This document shows, in pieces, positions 29,166 to 37,802 of a DNA stretch of 64,000 nucleotides; positions within the stretch are counted from its first letter, which is position 1; every line of letters starts with the position of its first letter. The translations under genes and the position numbers were made by a program. Origin of the DNA: Falsigemmobacter intermedius (GTDB taxonomy: Bacteria > Pseudomonadota > Alphaproteobacteria > Rhodobacterales > Rhodobacteraceae); the NCBI RefSeq assembly GCF_004054105.1, contig NZ_SBLC01000005.1, positions 62,001-126,000 of the forward strand, read 5' to 3'. Under the pieces are notes generated by a model that saw nothing but the letters and a program-made list of their open reading frames with translations, made no database searches and was not told the origin of the DNA.

Positions 29166-29909
29166 TTAGTGGTGCGCGTCACCCACAGCGTCTTTCAGGT
29201 AGACGCAGGTCAGAATGGTGAAAACGTAGGCCTGGACGGCAGCAACCAGCAGTTCCAGCGCATAGATGCCGACCATACCGGCAAATGCGAGCGGAGCGAC
29301 CACGGTGGCGGCAGCGAAGCCTGCGAAAACTTTGAGAACGGCGTGGCCTGCGAGCATGGCGCCTGCAAGACGAACCGAATGCGAGACCGGGCGGATGAAG
29401 TACGAGATCACTTCAATGATCGCCAGGATCGGGCGCAGCGCCAGGGGCGCCGAGGAGACCCAGAACATCGACAGGAAGCCGACGCCTTTGCGGGCCAGAC
29501 CGATCAGGGTCACGCCGAAGAAGACCAGCAGAGCGAGCGTCACGGTGGTGGCGATCTGGCTGGTGGGCGAGAAGCTCATCGGGATGAGGCCGAGAACGTT
29601 CGCGAAGAAGACAAACATGAAGAGGGTCAGCACATAGGGGAAATATTTGATCCCCGCATGGCCGGTGACATCCTCAACCATGTCATGCACGAAGCCGTAA
29701 AGGACTTCAGCGATCGACTGGCTGCGGCCCGGAACAACCGCGCGGCGGCTGGTGCCGATGACCATCACAAGACCCACTGCGGCGACGGCCAGCATCAGCC
29801 AGAGCGTTGCGTTGGTCGGCGTGTACCAATGCACGGGGCCATCCCCGAACAGAGGCTTCACGATGAACTGGTCCATCGGATGGATCGGAAGACCGCCTTC
29901 AGCCGCCAC
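29166..29909 (-). CDS. atpB: ATP synthase F0 subunit a
   Basis: Stator half-channel subunit, 247 residues, with five to six membrane helices. The essential Arg is in [14 protein letters not shown], in the helix that faces the c-ring. The N-terminal block [28 protein letters not shown] is typical of alphaproteobacterial AtpB. It begins 2 bp after the atpI stop and is followed by a 61-bp gap before atpE. Confidence 0.95.
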   Translation of the reverse strand: MAAEGGLPIHPMDQFIVKPLFGDGPVHWYTPTNATLWLMLAVAAVGLVMVIGTSRRAVVPGRSQSIAEVLYGFVHDMVEDVTGHAGIKYFPYVLTLFMFVFFANVLGLIPMSFSPTSQIATTVTLALLVFFGVTLIGLARKGVGFLSMFWVSSAPLALRPILAIIEVISYFIRPVSHSVRLAGAMLAGHAVLKVFAGFAAATVVAPLAFAGMVGIYALELLVAAVQAYVFTILTCVYLKDAVGDAHH

Positions 29910-29911
29910 GT

Positions 29912-30238
29912 TTAATCCCTCATCTCATTGTCGGGGTCGCCCCCGGCTTTTTTGCCAAGCTCCGACGCGGTGCGGAGCATCGTCCGGATCCCGGCTGCAA
30001 AGCCAAGCAGGACAAAAATAATCATCAGAACGGGCTTCGTCCCGAAGAGACTGTCCAGCCCGTATCCCAGTCCCAGCCCGAGCCCCATGCCCGTCACCAG
30101 TTCCAGAACCATGCGCCAGGCAAGCTCTCCGCCGCCGACGCCGCCCATGCCACCGGATACCTTCTTCTCGCGTCCCTTCAGGGCATCCAGACGCTCTTCC
30201 AGCGCTTTCAGCCGCTCAGGATCGGGATCATGCGACAT
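29912..30238 (-). CDS. atpI: F0F1 assembly protein, AtpI type
   Basis: First gene of the F0 operon, 108 residues. A charged N-terminus (about 1-28) is followed by a Gly/Met-rich stretch and two membrane helices ([16 protein letters not shown] and [17 protein letters not shown]), then a short charged tail. AtpI-like proteins help c-ring assembly or Mg2+ supply in other bacteria. A promoter-like -35/-10 pair lies 30-58 bp upstream. Confidence 0.88.
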   Translation of the reverse strand: MSHDPDPERLKALEERLDALKGREKKVSGGMGGVGGGELAWRMVLELVTGMGLGLGLGYGLDSLFGTKPVLMIIFVLLGFAAGIRTMLRTASELGKKAGGDPDNEMRD

Positions 30239-30267
30239 CGCAAAGGCCCTCCGGTGCAGTTGGGGGC

Positions 30268-30296
30268 AACCTAGTGAGGGGGGGCTTATGAGTCAA
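30268..30296 (-). promoter_or_regulatory. Candidate sigma-70 promoter of the F0 operon
   Basis: On the minus strand TTGACT (30291-30296) and TAGGTT (30268-30273) are separated by exactly 17 bp, about 30 bp before the atpI start. An imperfect palindrome TCAAG-TG-CTTGA lies just upstream at 30323-30334 and could bind a regulator. Confidence 0.45.
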
Positions 30297-30535
30297 GTAA
30301 AGCGGCGGGAAAATATCTGATCTCAAGTGCTTGATATTAAAAGAAATTTTGAGTTCAGGTGAATCTTTTTCCACAGGCGCGGCGCGTCCCGGGCCGGCGC
30401 GCAAATTCAACCTCGCGGTTGACCTTCGGCAATTCACCGCCTAGCTCTCAGCTTTGACCCGGCTGATTGTGGCCGTCTTCTCTTCGGTGGAGGAGGCGGT
30501 GGCGCGGCGGGGTCCCGCTGACGGAGCCGCCGCTT

Positions 30536-30898
30536 ATGACGCCCGACGATCCTCTTTCTGCGACCTTTGCGGCTCTGGCCGATCCGACCCGGCGGGCGAT
30601 CCTCGGGCTTTTACTCGAAGACGATATGGCCGTCACCGATGTGGCAGAGCCCTTTTCCATGTCGCTTGCGGCGATCTCAAAGCATCTTCAGGTCCTGGCT
30701 GAAGCGGGGCTCATCAGCCAGGAGAAGCGCGGTCGCGTAAAGTGGTGCAAGCTCGAGCCGGACGGGCTGCGCGCGGCTTCGGTGTTCATGCAGGGCTTCG
30801 GGCAGTTCGATCCGGTCGATCTCGACGGCTTTGAGCGGTTTTTGCAAAGCGAGCTTGCGGAGATGACGGAGGATCAGCCCAGCCTGCCTGAGGAGTGA
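30536..30898 (+). CDS. ArsR-family transcriptional regulator
   Basis: 120-residue winged-helix regulator. The domain begins ATFAALADPTRRAILGLL, and the recognition helix is SLAAISKHLQVLAEAGLI. No metal-binding Cys pair (ELCVCDL type) is present, so it is of the non-metal ArsR subgroup often paired with SRPBCC or other small genes. ATG 30536 has GGAG upstream. A -35-like TTGACC and TAGCTC with a 17-bp gap (30419-30447) may be its promoter. Its last 25 bp overlap the convergent hydrolase gene. Confidence 0.88.
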   Translation: MTPDDPLSATFAALADPTRRAILGLLLEDDMAVTDVAEPFSMSLAAISKHLQVLAEAGLISQEKRGRVKWCKLEPDGLRAASVFMQGFGQFDPVDLDGFERFLQSELAEMTEDQPSLPEE

Positions 30899-31728
30899 AC
30901 GAGCGCCAGCCAGCGGGTCAGCACATCGACCGACTCCGGCTCATCGAGGAAAGGAATATGGGCGCGGTCCGGAACTTCGGCGAAGATCATATCGGGGCGG
31001 CGCTTCAGCATCTCTTCCGTCGCGGCAAGGCCCAGAAGGTCGCTGTTGGCCCCGCGAAGGAGCGCCATGGGGATCGGCGCGCATTTGTCGAAAAGCGGCC
31101 AGAGGTTCGGCGAGCCATTGGCGAAGGCCGCCAGAAAGGCCTCGCGCAGCGCCGGGTCGTAATTGATCATCAGGCCGCCCTTGCCGTCGGGGCGGGCATG
31201 CCGTGCGGCCTCTTCTGCCCAGCGGCTGGCGGGAACATTGTCCATGCCGGGGTTTCCCGCCTCCAGGGCGCGGGCATAATCTTCCGGGGTTCCGGCTGTG
31301 GGATTGACGCCGAGGTAGTCGTTGATCCGGGCCAGCCCCTCTTCCAGAAGTTCCGGCCCGACGTCATTGAGGCAGACCCCCGCCACCCGGTCGCGGGCCG
31401 TCGCGCCGAGAAACAGCGAGATCATCCCCCCGCGTGAGGTGCCAAGAAGCGCCGCGGAAGCAATGCCGAGATGATCAAGAAGCTCCAGCGCGTCGCGGCC
31501 TTCGCGCGGCACCGTATAGGTCTCAGCGCCGCTCCAGTCAGATTCGCCCCGGCCCCGGTAGTCCATACGCACCACCCGCCAGCCCTGGGGCAGATGCGGC
31601 AGCATATAGTCAAAATCCGAAGTGTTGCGCGTCAGGCCCGACAGGCAGAGCAGCGCCGGACCCTCGCCCTCATCGAGATAGGCGATCTTTGCGCCATCCG
31701 AGGCGGTGAAAAAGGATTTTGCGGTCAT
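30874..31728 (-). CDS. Alpha/beta hydrolase
   Basis: 284 residues, alpha/beta-hydrolase fold. The nucleophile elbow is GTSRGGMIS (Ser about residue 100), the oxyanion motif near the N-terminus is CLSGLTRN, and the catalytic His is in VPDRAHIPFLDEPE near the C-terminus. RMDYRGRGESDW is the typical strand-4 segment. Substrate unknown; similar proteins include esterases and carboxylesterase-like enzymes. Start ATG 31728 has GGAGA upstream. It lies downstream of irr, separated by a terminator, with a palindrome (CACGTCACGTG) 25 bp upstream of the start. Confidence 0.85.
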   Translation of the reverse strand: MTAKSFFTASDGAKIAYLDEGEGPALLCLSGLTRNTSDFDYMLPHLPQGWRVVRMDYRGRGESDWSGAETYTVPREGRDALELLDHLGIASAALLGTSRGGMISLFLGATARDRVAGVCLNDVGPELLEEGLARINDYLGVNPTAGTPEDYARALEAGNPGMDNVPASRWAEEAARHARPDGKGGLMINYDPALREAFLAAFANGSPNLWPLFDKCAPIPMALLRGANSDLLGLAATEEMLKRRPDMIFAEVPDRAHIPFLDEPESVDVLTRWLALVHSSGRLG

Positions 31729-31793
31729 GGCAGCGTCTCTCCCCAAAGCTCTCACGTCACGTGGGGTGAGACTGACACGGGGACTGCGCCGCG

Positions 31794-31818
31794 AAAAGCC
31801 CCCGCAGCGGGCGGGGGC
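31794..31818 (-). terminator. irr terminator
   Basis: Stem GCCCCCGC / GCGGGGGC around a 5-base loop is followed by TTTT on the minus strand, 15 bp after the irr stop. Confidence 0.8.
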
Positions 31819-31833
31819 CGGAAAGCCGGGGGC

Positions 31834-32274
31834 TTACGACTTGCGCCGGATGCGGATGACCACATCCACGCGGCTGACCTCAGTGCCCTCAGGGGCGCGG
31901 GGCAGGCCGGTGATCTGCAGACCCTCAGAGGGGGCATCGGTCAGCTCTGCGCTGTCTTCCCAGAAGAAATGCGGGTGATCGTCCATCCGGGTGTCGAAAT
32001 AGCTGCGCGCACCATCGACGGAGACTTCATGAAGAAGGCCCGCGTCACAAAAGGCCTTCAGCGTATTGTAGACAGTCGCAAGCGACACTTTCTCGCCCGC
32101 CTCACGGGTGGCGGCAAAGAGGCTCTCTGCGGTGACATGGCGGTGACCGCCATCGCCGATCAGCAGCGCCGCAAGGGTCTGGCGCTGGCGCGTCGGGCGC
32201 AGACCGCCACGGCCAAGCCAAAGCGTGGCGCGGTCGAGGGTGGCCGGGGTGAGGGTCGAGAGAGCATCGTACAT
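31834..32274 (-). CDS. irr: Fur-family iron response regulator, Irr type
   Basis: 146 residues. The DNA-binding winged helix covers about 20-90, with RPTRQRQTLAALLIG and the recognition segment VSLATVYNTLKAFCDAGLL. The sensor part carries HPHFFWED (100-107), close to the His-rich heme-binding motif of Irr (HHHFY type), with FDTRMDDH just before. In alphaproteobacteria Irr represses or activates iron genes under iron limitation and is destabilised by heme. Start ATG 32274. It lies downstream of trkH. The Irr assignment over another Fur paralogue rests on that motif. Confidence 0.87.
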   Translation of the reverse strand: MYDALSTLTPATLDRATLWLGRGGLRPTRQRQTLAALLIGDGGHRHVTAESLFAATREAGEKVSLATVYNTLKAFCDAGLLHEVSVDGARSYFDTRMDDHPHFFWEDSAELTDAPSEGLQITGLPRAPEGTEVSRVDVVIRIRRKS

Positions 32275-32326
32275 AGCTGAGAGATAGGCCCCCTCTGCCC
32301 GGGGTTCAATGCGAAATCCCGCTCTT

Positions 32327-33775
32327 TCAGCGCGCCCAGAAGCGTATGGTAAAGAGGACATAGACTGAGACCAGCTCAAGTCGCCCCAGAAGCATGCCGA
32401 TTGTCATGATCCATTTGGCCGGATCAGGGAAGCCGCCGACCGCTCCGGTCGGGCCGACCTCGGGTCCCCAGACGGGGCCGATATCGGCAATGGCGGTCCA
32501 GGCGGCGGTCAGGGCTGTGCGGGGCTGAAGCCCGGTCATTGACAGGGCGATCGCCAGCACGGCGAAGGTCGCAATGAAAAGGGTGAAGAAAACGATGACT
32601 GAGCTGATGACCTCCTGCTCAACCCGCCGTCCCTGCAATCGCAGCGGATGGACGGCGGCGGGTTGCAGCAGGCGGCGGATCTGGGTGGTGATCGCGCGGA
32701 ACATTATCAGATAGCGAAAGACCTTGACCGAACAGCCGGTGGAGGAGGTGCAGCCCCCGATGAACCCCACGATCAGCAGGACCATGAAGGGCAGCGGGCC
32801 CCATTGCCCCGGATCCCCGCTCAGCAGTCCCGTGCCTGAGAAAATCGAGACGACATTAAACACACTCTGGTGCAGCGCGGGCCAGAAGGGCTGTGCATCG
32901 CGGATCACCCGCCAGGCCAGCACCATGATGATCGCATAGAGGGTCCAGCGCAGATAGGCCCGCACCTGCAGATCCTGCCAGAGCGGCTTCACCTCTCCAC
33001 GAAAGAGCTGAATGAAGCGGATGAAGGGCAGGGTGGAGAGGATCATTGCCACCACGGTGATATAGTGCAAAGGCACCGCGAATTCCGTGAAAGAGGTGTC
33101 GCGGTTCGAAAAGCCCCCGGTCGAAAGGGCGCTCAGCGCATGAATGACCGCCTCAAAGGTCTCCATCCCGAAGGCGCGGTAGGCCAGGGCGCAGCCCAGG
33201 GTCATCACCAGATAGATGCTCAGCAGTGCTTTTGAGATATCGAGGGCGCGGGGCAGAACTTTGCCAAGGGTGTCAAAGCCCTCGGTGCGAAAGAACTGCA
33301 TCCCGCCGACCTTCATGACCGGCAGAAAGATCAGCGCGACGATGACAATCCCCAGCCCGCCGAGCCAGTTGAGCATGGCGCGCCACAGGTTGATCCCCAT
33401 TGGCAGCGCATCAAGGCCCGTGATCACGGTGGTCCCGGTGGTTGTGAGGCCCGACATCGCCTCAAAGACCGCATCAGTCCCGCTGAGACCCGGCGCTCCG
33501 GTGACGAAAGGCAGCGCCGCAAAGAGCGGCAGCACGACCCAGACCCCGGTGGTCAGTACGAAGCTCTGCCTGAGATCCAGCCCCCCGCTGATCGCATTGC
33601 GACAGGCAATCGCGGTAAAGAGCCCGCAGCAGAAGGTGATCGCCGCCGCCCCGGCAAAGGCGCGCCAGTTTGCAGATCCCGCAAGCAGATCCACCGCCAG
33701 CGGCAGCAGCATCAGCGCGCCGAGCGTGGCAGTCAAAAGGCCGATCACATATCCGACGGGGCGCAGGTCCAGCAT
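32327..33775 (-). CDS. trkH: TrkH-family potassium uptake protein
   Basis: Membrane subunit of the Trk potassium transporter, 482 residues. The four pore loops of the family can be seen: GLTTTGTTV, ALSTGGF, SGTGLLSGD and AIADIGPVW. About ten hydrophobic helices. The large loop FIGGCTSSTGCSVKVFRY before the third pore helix is characteristic. The N-terminal start at ATG 33775 follows from the membrane topology. trkA is not in the window. It is divergent from truA with a 122-bp gap. Confidence 0.94.
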   Translation of the reverse strand: MLDLRPVGYVIGLLTATLGALMLLPLAVDLLAGSANWRAFAGAAAITFCCGLFTAIACRNAISGGLDLRQSFVLTTGVWVVLPLFAALPFVTGAPGLSGTDAVFEAMSGLTTTGTTVITGLDALPMGINLWRAMLNWLGGLGIVIVALIFLPVMKVGGMQFFRTEGFDTLGKVLPRALDISKALLSIYLVMTLGCALAYRAFGMETFEAVIHALSALSTGGFSNRDTSFTEFAVPLHYITVVAMILSTLPFIRFIQLFRGEVKPLWQDLQVRAYLRWTLYAIIMVLAWRVIRDAQPFWPALHQSVFNVVSIFSGTGLLSGDPGQWGPLPFMVLLIVGFIGGCTSSTGCSVKVFRYLIMFRAITTQIRRLLQPAAVHPLRLQGRRVEQEVISSVIVFFTLFIATFAVLAIALSMTGLQPRTALTAAWTAIADIGPVWGPEVGPTGAVGGFPDPAKWIMTIGMLLGRLELVSVYVLFTIRFWAR

Positions 33776-33897
33776 GGCCCTGACTGTCCTGTGATGGTGT
33801 GGAGTGTCAAGCGCGGCTTTGCAGCGACTTGCGCGGGGCGGAAAGATCGGGCTATGGCCGCGGCTGAACACGCTCCCAACGGATCTGAGGCCCTGAC

Positions 33898-34671
33898 ATG
33901 CCGCGTTATGCGCTGCTCATCGAATATCATGGCGGCCCTTTCAGTGGCTGGCAGCGTCAGGCCGGTGGGCAGCTTTCGGTTCAGGGCGTGATCGAGGCCG
34001 CTTTTACCAAAATCGGGCCCGATGCGCCGACGATTGCTGCTGCGGGGCGGACGGATGCGGGCGTCCATGCCGCAGGCCAGGTGGCCCATGCGGATTTGAG
34101 CCGTGACTGGGATCCCTTTAAGCTGGCCGGGGCGTTGAATTTTCACCTGCGCCCCCATCCGGTTTCGATCCTGGCGGCTGCGCGGGTGGAGGAGGACTTT
34201 CACGCCCGCTTCTCGGCCGTTGAGCGGCAATATCTGTTCCGGCTCCTTTGCCGCCGTGCCCCCGCCACCCATGATCGCGGTCTGGTCTGGCAGGTGCCGC
34301 ATCAACTCGACGTCGCGGCCATGGCTGAGGGCGCGCAGCATCTGATCGGGCTGCATGATTTCACCACCTTCCGCGCCACCCAGTGTCAGGCGAAGTCGCC
34401 GGTGAAGTCGATCGACAGCATCAGCGTCACCTCTCATCCCGTGCCGGCGGGGATGGAAGTGCAGTTTCGCCTGCGCGCGCGGTCCTTCCTGCACAATCAG
34501 GTCCGCTCGATCGTCGGTACCCTTGAGCGGGTGGGCGCGGGGGCCTGGTCCCCCGATCAGGTAAAAACGGCGCTTGAAGCCCGCGACCGCTCGGCCTGCG
34601 GGCCGGTCTGCCCGCCGGAGGGGCTTTATCTGACACGGGCGGTTTATCCGTCAGACCCCTTCGGAGGCTGA
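33898..34671 (+). CDS. truA: tRNA pseudouridine(38-40) synthase
   Basis: Converts uridines 38-40 of tRNA anticodon arms to pseudouridine. It has 257 residues. The catalytic Asp is in the TruA motif [15 protein letters not shown], with [14 protein letters not shown] and [17 protein letters not shown] further on. It begins [17 protein letters not shown], the normal N-terminus. Start ATG 33898 lies after CTGAGG. Monocistronic. Confidence 0.96.
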   Translation: MPRYALLIEYHGGPFSGWQRQAGGQLSVQGVIEAAFTKIGPDAPTIAAAGRTDAGVHAAGQVAHADLSRDWDPFKLAGALNFHLRPHPVSILAAARVEEDFHARFSAVERQYLFRLLCRRAPATHDRGLVWQVPHQLDVAAMAEGAQHLIGLHDFTTFRATQCQAKSPVKSIDSISVTSHPVPAGMEVQFRLRARSFLHNQVRSIVGTLERVGAGAWSPDQVKTALEARDRSACGPVCPPEGLYLTRAVYPSDPFGG

Positions 34672-35037
34672 GCAGGGCCGCCCTCAGGTCCCTGTCCGGG
34701 TGTGCCTGATTTGCCGTGTCAAATCGGCAACTGAGCATTACGCAGAGTAACTCACCATTTCGTGAAAGATAATCACGTTTCCGGGAAATGGCGGAGAGTA
34801 ACGAATTTTTGCCGACAAAGTTTCGCAAATACGGCGAAAAACAGCTGTGACATGAAGAACACATTTTAGTGACAGTGCTGCATCTTCCCTGGAACAGATC
34901 GGGTGCCTACATCGTTGTCATCGCAGCCGGCCGGAGGGCTAGCGCGAAAACCTTTCGTCGTCGCAAAGGCGCGAAGGGGCATGTTGGATAGTGAGGATGC
35001 CCTGAGGTTGACCCCTCCTGAGCATATAGGTGATGCA
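34672..35037 (+). other. 366-bp intergenic region with inverted repeats before the outer-membrane barrel gene
   Basis: No gene was found. It holds two interleaved inverted repeats (GATTTG 34708-34713 with CAAATC 34720-34725, and TTGCCG 34711-34716 with CGGCAA 34725-34730). A compound hairpin at 34755-34791 has inner stem CGTGA / TCACG and outer arms CCATTTC / GAAATGG. Two GAGTAAC words flank this hairpin. The region is AT-richer than its surroundings, as expected for a regulated promoter and 5' leader. No confident -10/-35 pair was found. Confidence 0.5.
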
Positions 35038-35637
35038 ATGAAAAAGATTTTGCTTTCGACTGCAGCTGTCGTCGCAACCGCTGGTGCCGCTCTGGCAGGT
35101 GGTGTTGCTGCTCCGGTCATGGAGCCCGTGATTGCTCCCGTCGTCGTCGCTGCGGCGCCGGTTGGCGCATGGCAGGGCGGCTATGCCGGTGCGAACCTCT
35201 CTTGGGGTAAAGTCGGAATTGACGGCTATGACGACCTTGACGGTGCCGGTATTGCGCTGCGTGGTGGTTATGACTGGCAGAACGGCAACACCGTCTTCGG
35301 TCTGGGCGCTGACTACGACTTCGGTAAGCAGAAAGCCGATTTCGTTGGTGGTGAGCAGGCTCTGAAAAATGCCGGTACCGTCTTTGCCCGCCTGGGTTAT
35401 GACGCGAATGGCTGGCTGCCCTATGCATCGCTTGGCTACACCTGGGCGAAAATGGAAGGCCCTGTCGTTAACGAGAACGTCGATGGCTACACCATCGGTC
35501 TGGGTGTTGAGCGTAAGTTCACCCCGAACTGGGCTGGCTATGCCGAAATCTCGCACACTGACTTTGGCAACATCGACGCGCTCGGCGTTGACGCCGACAT
35601 GCAGAAAATCAAACTCGGCGTGAACTACCGCTTCTGA
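35038..35637 (+). CDS. Small outer-membrane beta-barrel protein
   Basis: 199 residues. The signal peptide (MKKILLSTAAVVATAGAALA) has a cleavage site after Ala20. The rest alternates aromatic and polar residues as in an 8-stranded barrel of the Omp25/OmpW-like porin family: QGGYAGANLSWG, GIALRGGYDWQNG, FGLGADYDFG, FARLGYD. It ends with a C-terminal Phe (KLGVNYRF), the signal for the BAM complex. GGTGA lies just before ATG 35038. The codon choice is strongly biased, suggesting high expression. A strong terminator follows. Confidence 0.88.
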   Translation: MKKILLSTAAVVATAGAALAGGVAAPVMEPVIAPVVVAAAPVGAWQGGYAGANLSWGKVGIDGYDDLDGAGIALRGGYDWQNGNTVFGLGADYDFGKQKADFVGGEQALKNAGTVFARLGYDANGWLPYASLGYTWAKMEGPVVNENVDGYTIGLGVERKFTPNWAGYAEISHTDFGNIDALGVDADMQKIKLGVNYRF

Positions 35638-35660
35638 GTTTATGATCTTCGGATCAGAAA

Positions 35661-35686
35661 GGGCACCGCTTGCGGTGCCCTTTTTT
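35661..35686 (+). terminator. Terminator of outer-membrane barrel gene
   Basis: Stem GGGCACCGC / GCGGTGCCC with a 2-base apparent loop is followed by TTTTTT, 23 bp after the stop. Confidence 0.92.
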
Positions 35687-35724
35687 CATATCCCTGCGCC
35701 ACAATACGCGCGGTGCGGAACAGC

Positions 35725-35748
35725 AAAAAGCCCCGCTTATGCAGGGCT
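35725..35748 (-). terminator. Terminator of tRNA-Ala copy 1
   Basis: Minus strand AGCCCTGC-ataa-GCGGGGCT (one U-G pair) is followed by TTTTT, 25 bp after the tRNA 3' end. Confidence 0.8.
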
Positions 35749-35773
35749 GTCGGATCGTCAGTAAGAGGAAGTT

Positions 35774-35849
<76 letters not shown>

Positions 35850-36137
35850 ACCTTTTTGAAGCAGCTTCCCGCTTCGTGAGGCAGTATTTACGGGCGCTCC
35901 GCCGCAGGTGCAAGAGGGAATTTATGCGAAAAGATCATTTTCTTTCAGCGCCCTGGGGCGGACCGTCTGACGGTTGCCTGGGGTGGTTGTAAGGCAGGCG
36001 GGCGGAGGGGGCATGGAGCGCCGGACGGGCTGGACGGGTCATCACCGCGCGCGTTTTGGACTGTATTTCAGATCCTGCCGTTTCTGCTGCTCTGGCTTCT
36101 GTTTCTGCGCGTTCTGACCCCCGGCGCGCTGGCGGTC

Positions 36138-36401
36138 GTGGCGGGGTCAGCCTGGTGGGGCGCGGCCTTCCTCTGGGGGGCGGCTTTGCTTTTGCGCACG
36201 GCCATTCCCCTGCTGCCGGTCTGGCGGCTGACGCCTGCAGGGGGCACTGAGATTTTGGGATGGCCTGCGGTTCCCGGCCGGGCACTTATGCTGCCGGGCG
36301 CTGTCGTGCCGCTGATGGCCCTGGTGCAGGTCCTGAGGACCAGCGGTGTTCTGGCGGTTTCAGGGCTGAAGCGCTGGATAAAAGGTCCGAACCGCCGCTG
36401 A
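36138..36401 (+). CDS. Small hydrophobic membrane protein, probably frameshifted
   Basis: Not recognised. From GTG 36138 it encodes 87 residues with two or three hydrophobic segments and a basic tail (LKRWIKGPNRR). The same frame stays open and strongly hydrophobic upstream of this GTG (ILPFLLLWLLFLRVL) but has no start codon there. An ATG at 36013 behind GGAGGGGG lies one frame away; adding one T in the run at 36054-36057 would join the two into a 129-residue protein. So this is either a frameshifted gene, a sequencing error, or a gene that begins at 36138. Confidence 0.4.
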   Translation: MAGSAWWGAAFLWGAALLLRTAIPLLPVWRLTPAGGTEILGWPAVPGRALMLPGAVVPLMALVQVLRTSGVLAVSGLKRWIKGPNRR

Positions 36402-36428
36402 GGGGCAGGCAGCGCAGTGGCAAAATGC

Positions 36429-36453
36429 AAAAAGCCCCGCGTGACGCAGGGCT
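36429..36453 (-). terminator. Terminator of tRNA-Ala copy 2
   Basis: Minus strand stem AGCCCTGC / GCGGGGCT with a GTCAC loop is followed by TTTTT. Same stem as at 35725, with a changed loop. Confidence 0.8.
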
Positions 36454-36478
36454 GTCGGATCGTCTGTAAGAGGAAGTT

Positions 36479-36554
<76 letters not shown>

Positions 36555-36652
36555 ACCTTTATACGGTGCCGAAGCGTTCCGGCCTCGTGCGGGCTATTTG
36601 CCTGAGGGCGCGGAGGGGTGCAAGAGCAAAAGTGCACCCCTCGCGCAAATTC

Positions 36653-36973
36653 TCAGTTTTCGTCTTCGCCGCCGGCGACATCCGCGAGATCGTCGAGCGA
36701 GACGGTCTCATCATCATCTTCCAGCAGTTCTTCATCGATGTCCGCATCATCGGCATCGGCTTCGATCAGATCATCTGCGTCCAGCTCATCATCGAGCAGG
36801 TTCGAGGATTTCGCTTCCTGTGCGATGATCGCACCGGCGGCCTTGCGGCGCACGGTCTCAATGTCAACGATCTCGCCGGTATAGGGGCTGACGATCGGGT
36901 TACGGTTCAGGTCGTAGAAACGCTTACCCGTGGTCGGGCAAATGCGTTTCGTGCCCCATTCTGCCTTGGGCAT
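36653..36973 (-). CDS. TIGR02300 family protein (FYDLN acid)
   Basis: 106 residues, a conserved alphaproteobacterial family of unknown function named for its FYDLN motif, here at 19-23 in RICPTTGKRFYDLNRNP. The first third looks like a small zinc-ribbon remnant with a single Cys. The C-terminal half (about 70-106) is almost wholly Asp/Glu/Leu, giving a very acidic, probably disordered tail. Start ATG 36973 gives the standard N-terminus MPKAEWGTKR. Divergent from the YgjP-like gene. Confidence 0.93.
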   Translation of the reverse strand: MPKAEWGTKRICPTTGKRFYDLNRNPIVSPYTGEIVDIETVRRKAAGAIIAQEAKSSNLLDDELDADDLIEADADDADIDEELLEDDDETVSLDDLADVAGGEDEN

Positions 36974-37076
36974 TTTGTGTTCCCCTGCAAGTGTTGGATG
37001 GGCCGGATCGACGTCCCTTGTCACAAGCTCCGGCTCCTGTCAAATCCCTAAGTGGGTAAGCAGCGGAGACCTGTCA

Positions 37077-37772
37077 ATGGCGCGCATCAAAGGTCCGCCA
37101 GGCGGACCCGACGAACTGGAGATTACTTTGCGCCGCTCGGCACGGGCAAAGCGGATCTCGCTCAGGGTTTCGGGGCGCGATGGCGCGGTGACGCTGACAC
37201 TGCCGCCCAGGGTTCCTGCGGGCGAGGGGCTGGCCTTCGCGCGGGAGCGGGCAGATTGGATCGTCAGCGCCATGGCGAAGGTGGCCCCCGCCGAACGGGT
37301 GGCTGAAGGTGCGGTTATTCCCGTTGAGGGCAGGGAGTTAACCCTTGTCACCGACGGCATGCGCGGCGCCGTGCGGGTTGAGGGGGACTGCCTGATTGTG
37401 CCCGGTTCTTCCCCGGCAGTGCGGGTTCAGGCCTTTCTGAAACATCTCGCGCGGCAGCGGCTGATAGCGGCGACCGACCGTTATGCGGCGCTTCTGGGGC
37501 GGGGCTATACCTCGATCACGCTGCGCGATACGCGCTCCCGCTGGGGCTCCTGCACGGCCACGGGCGCGCTGAATTATTCCTGGCGTCTGGCCATGGCCCC
37601 GCCGGAGGTGCTTGCCTATGTCGCAGCCCATGAGGTGGCGCATCTGGCCGAGATGAATCACTCCCCCCGCTTCTGGGCGGTGGTTGAGCGGCTTTATCCC
37701 GGCTGGCAGGTGCAGCGGTCCTGGCTGAAGGCGCATGGCAACCGGCTGCAGTCTTTGCGCTTTGAGGATTGA
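37077..37772 (+). CDS. YgjP-like (DUF45) metallopeptidase family protein
   Basis: 231 residues, SprT/YgjP-like zinc hydrolase family (COG1451). The zinc site is HEVAHLAEMNHSPRFW, with His185, Glu186, His189 and the third ligand His195. The preceding RDTRSRWGSCTATGALNYSWRL is the family signature. Some relatives are linked to restriction systems, but nothing of that kind is near here. Start ATG 37077 has GCGGAG upstream. A GntR regulator follows at 30 bp. Confidence 0.9.
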   Translation: MARIKGPPGGPDELEITLRRSARAKRISLRVSGRDGAVTLTLPPRVPAGEGLAFARERADWIVSAMAKVAPAERVAEGAVIPVEGRELTLVTDGMRGAVRVEGDCLIVPGSSPAVRVQAFLKHLARQRLIAATDRYAALLGRGYTSITLRDTRSRWGSCTATGALNYSWRLAMAPPEVLAYVAAHEVAHLAEMNHSPRFWAVVERLYPGWQVQRSWLKAHGNRLQSLRFED

Positions 37773-37802
37773 AGCCCGCATCAGAGGGGGCGACAATAGG
37801 CT

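Noticed and set aside
35001-35030. TTGACC followed by TATAGG before the outer-membrane barrel gene
   Set aside because: The spacing is only 11 bp and the -10-like word overlaps the ribosome-binding site, so it is not a usable sigma-70 promoter.
36013-36117. Start of a gene at ATG 36013 as it stands
   Set aside because: The frame closes after 34 codons and is Cys/Arg-rich; only sensible if joined to the hydrophobic frame by a frameshift.
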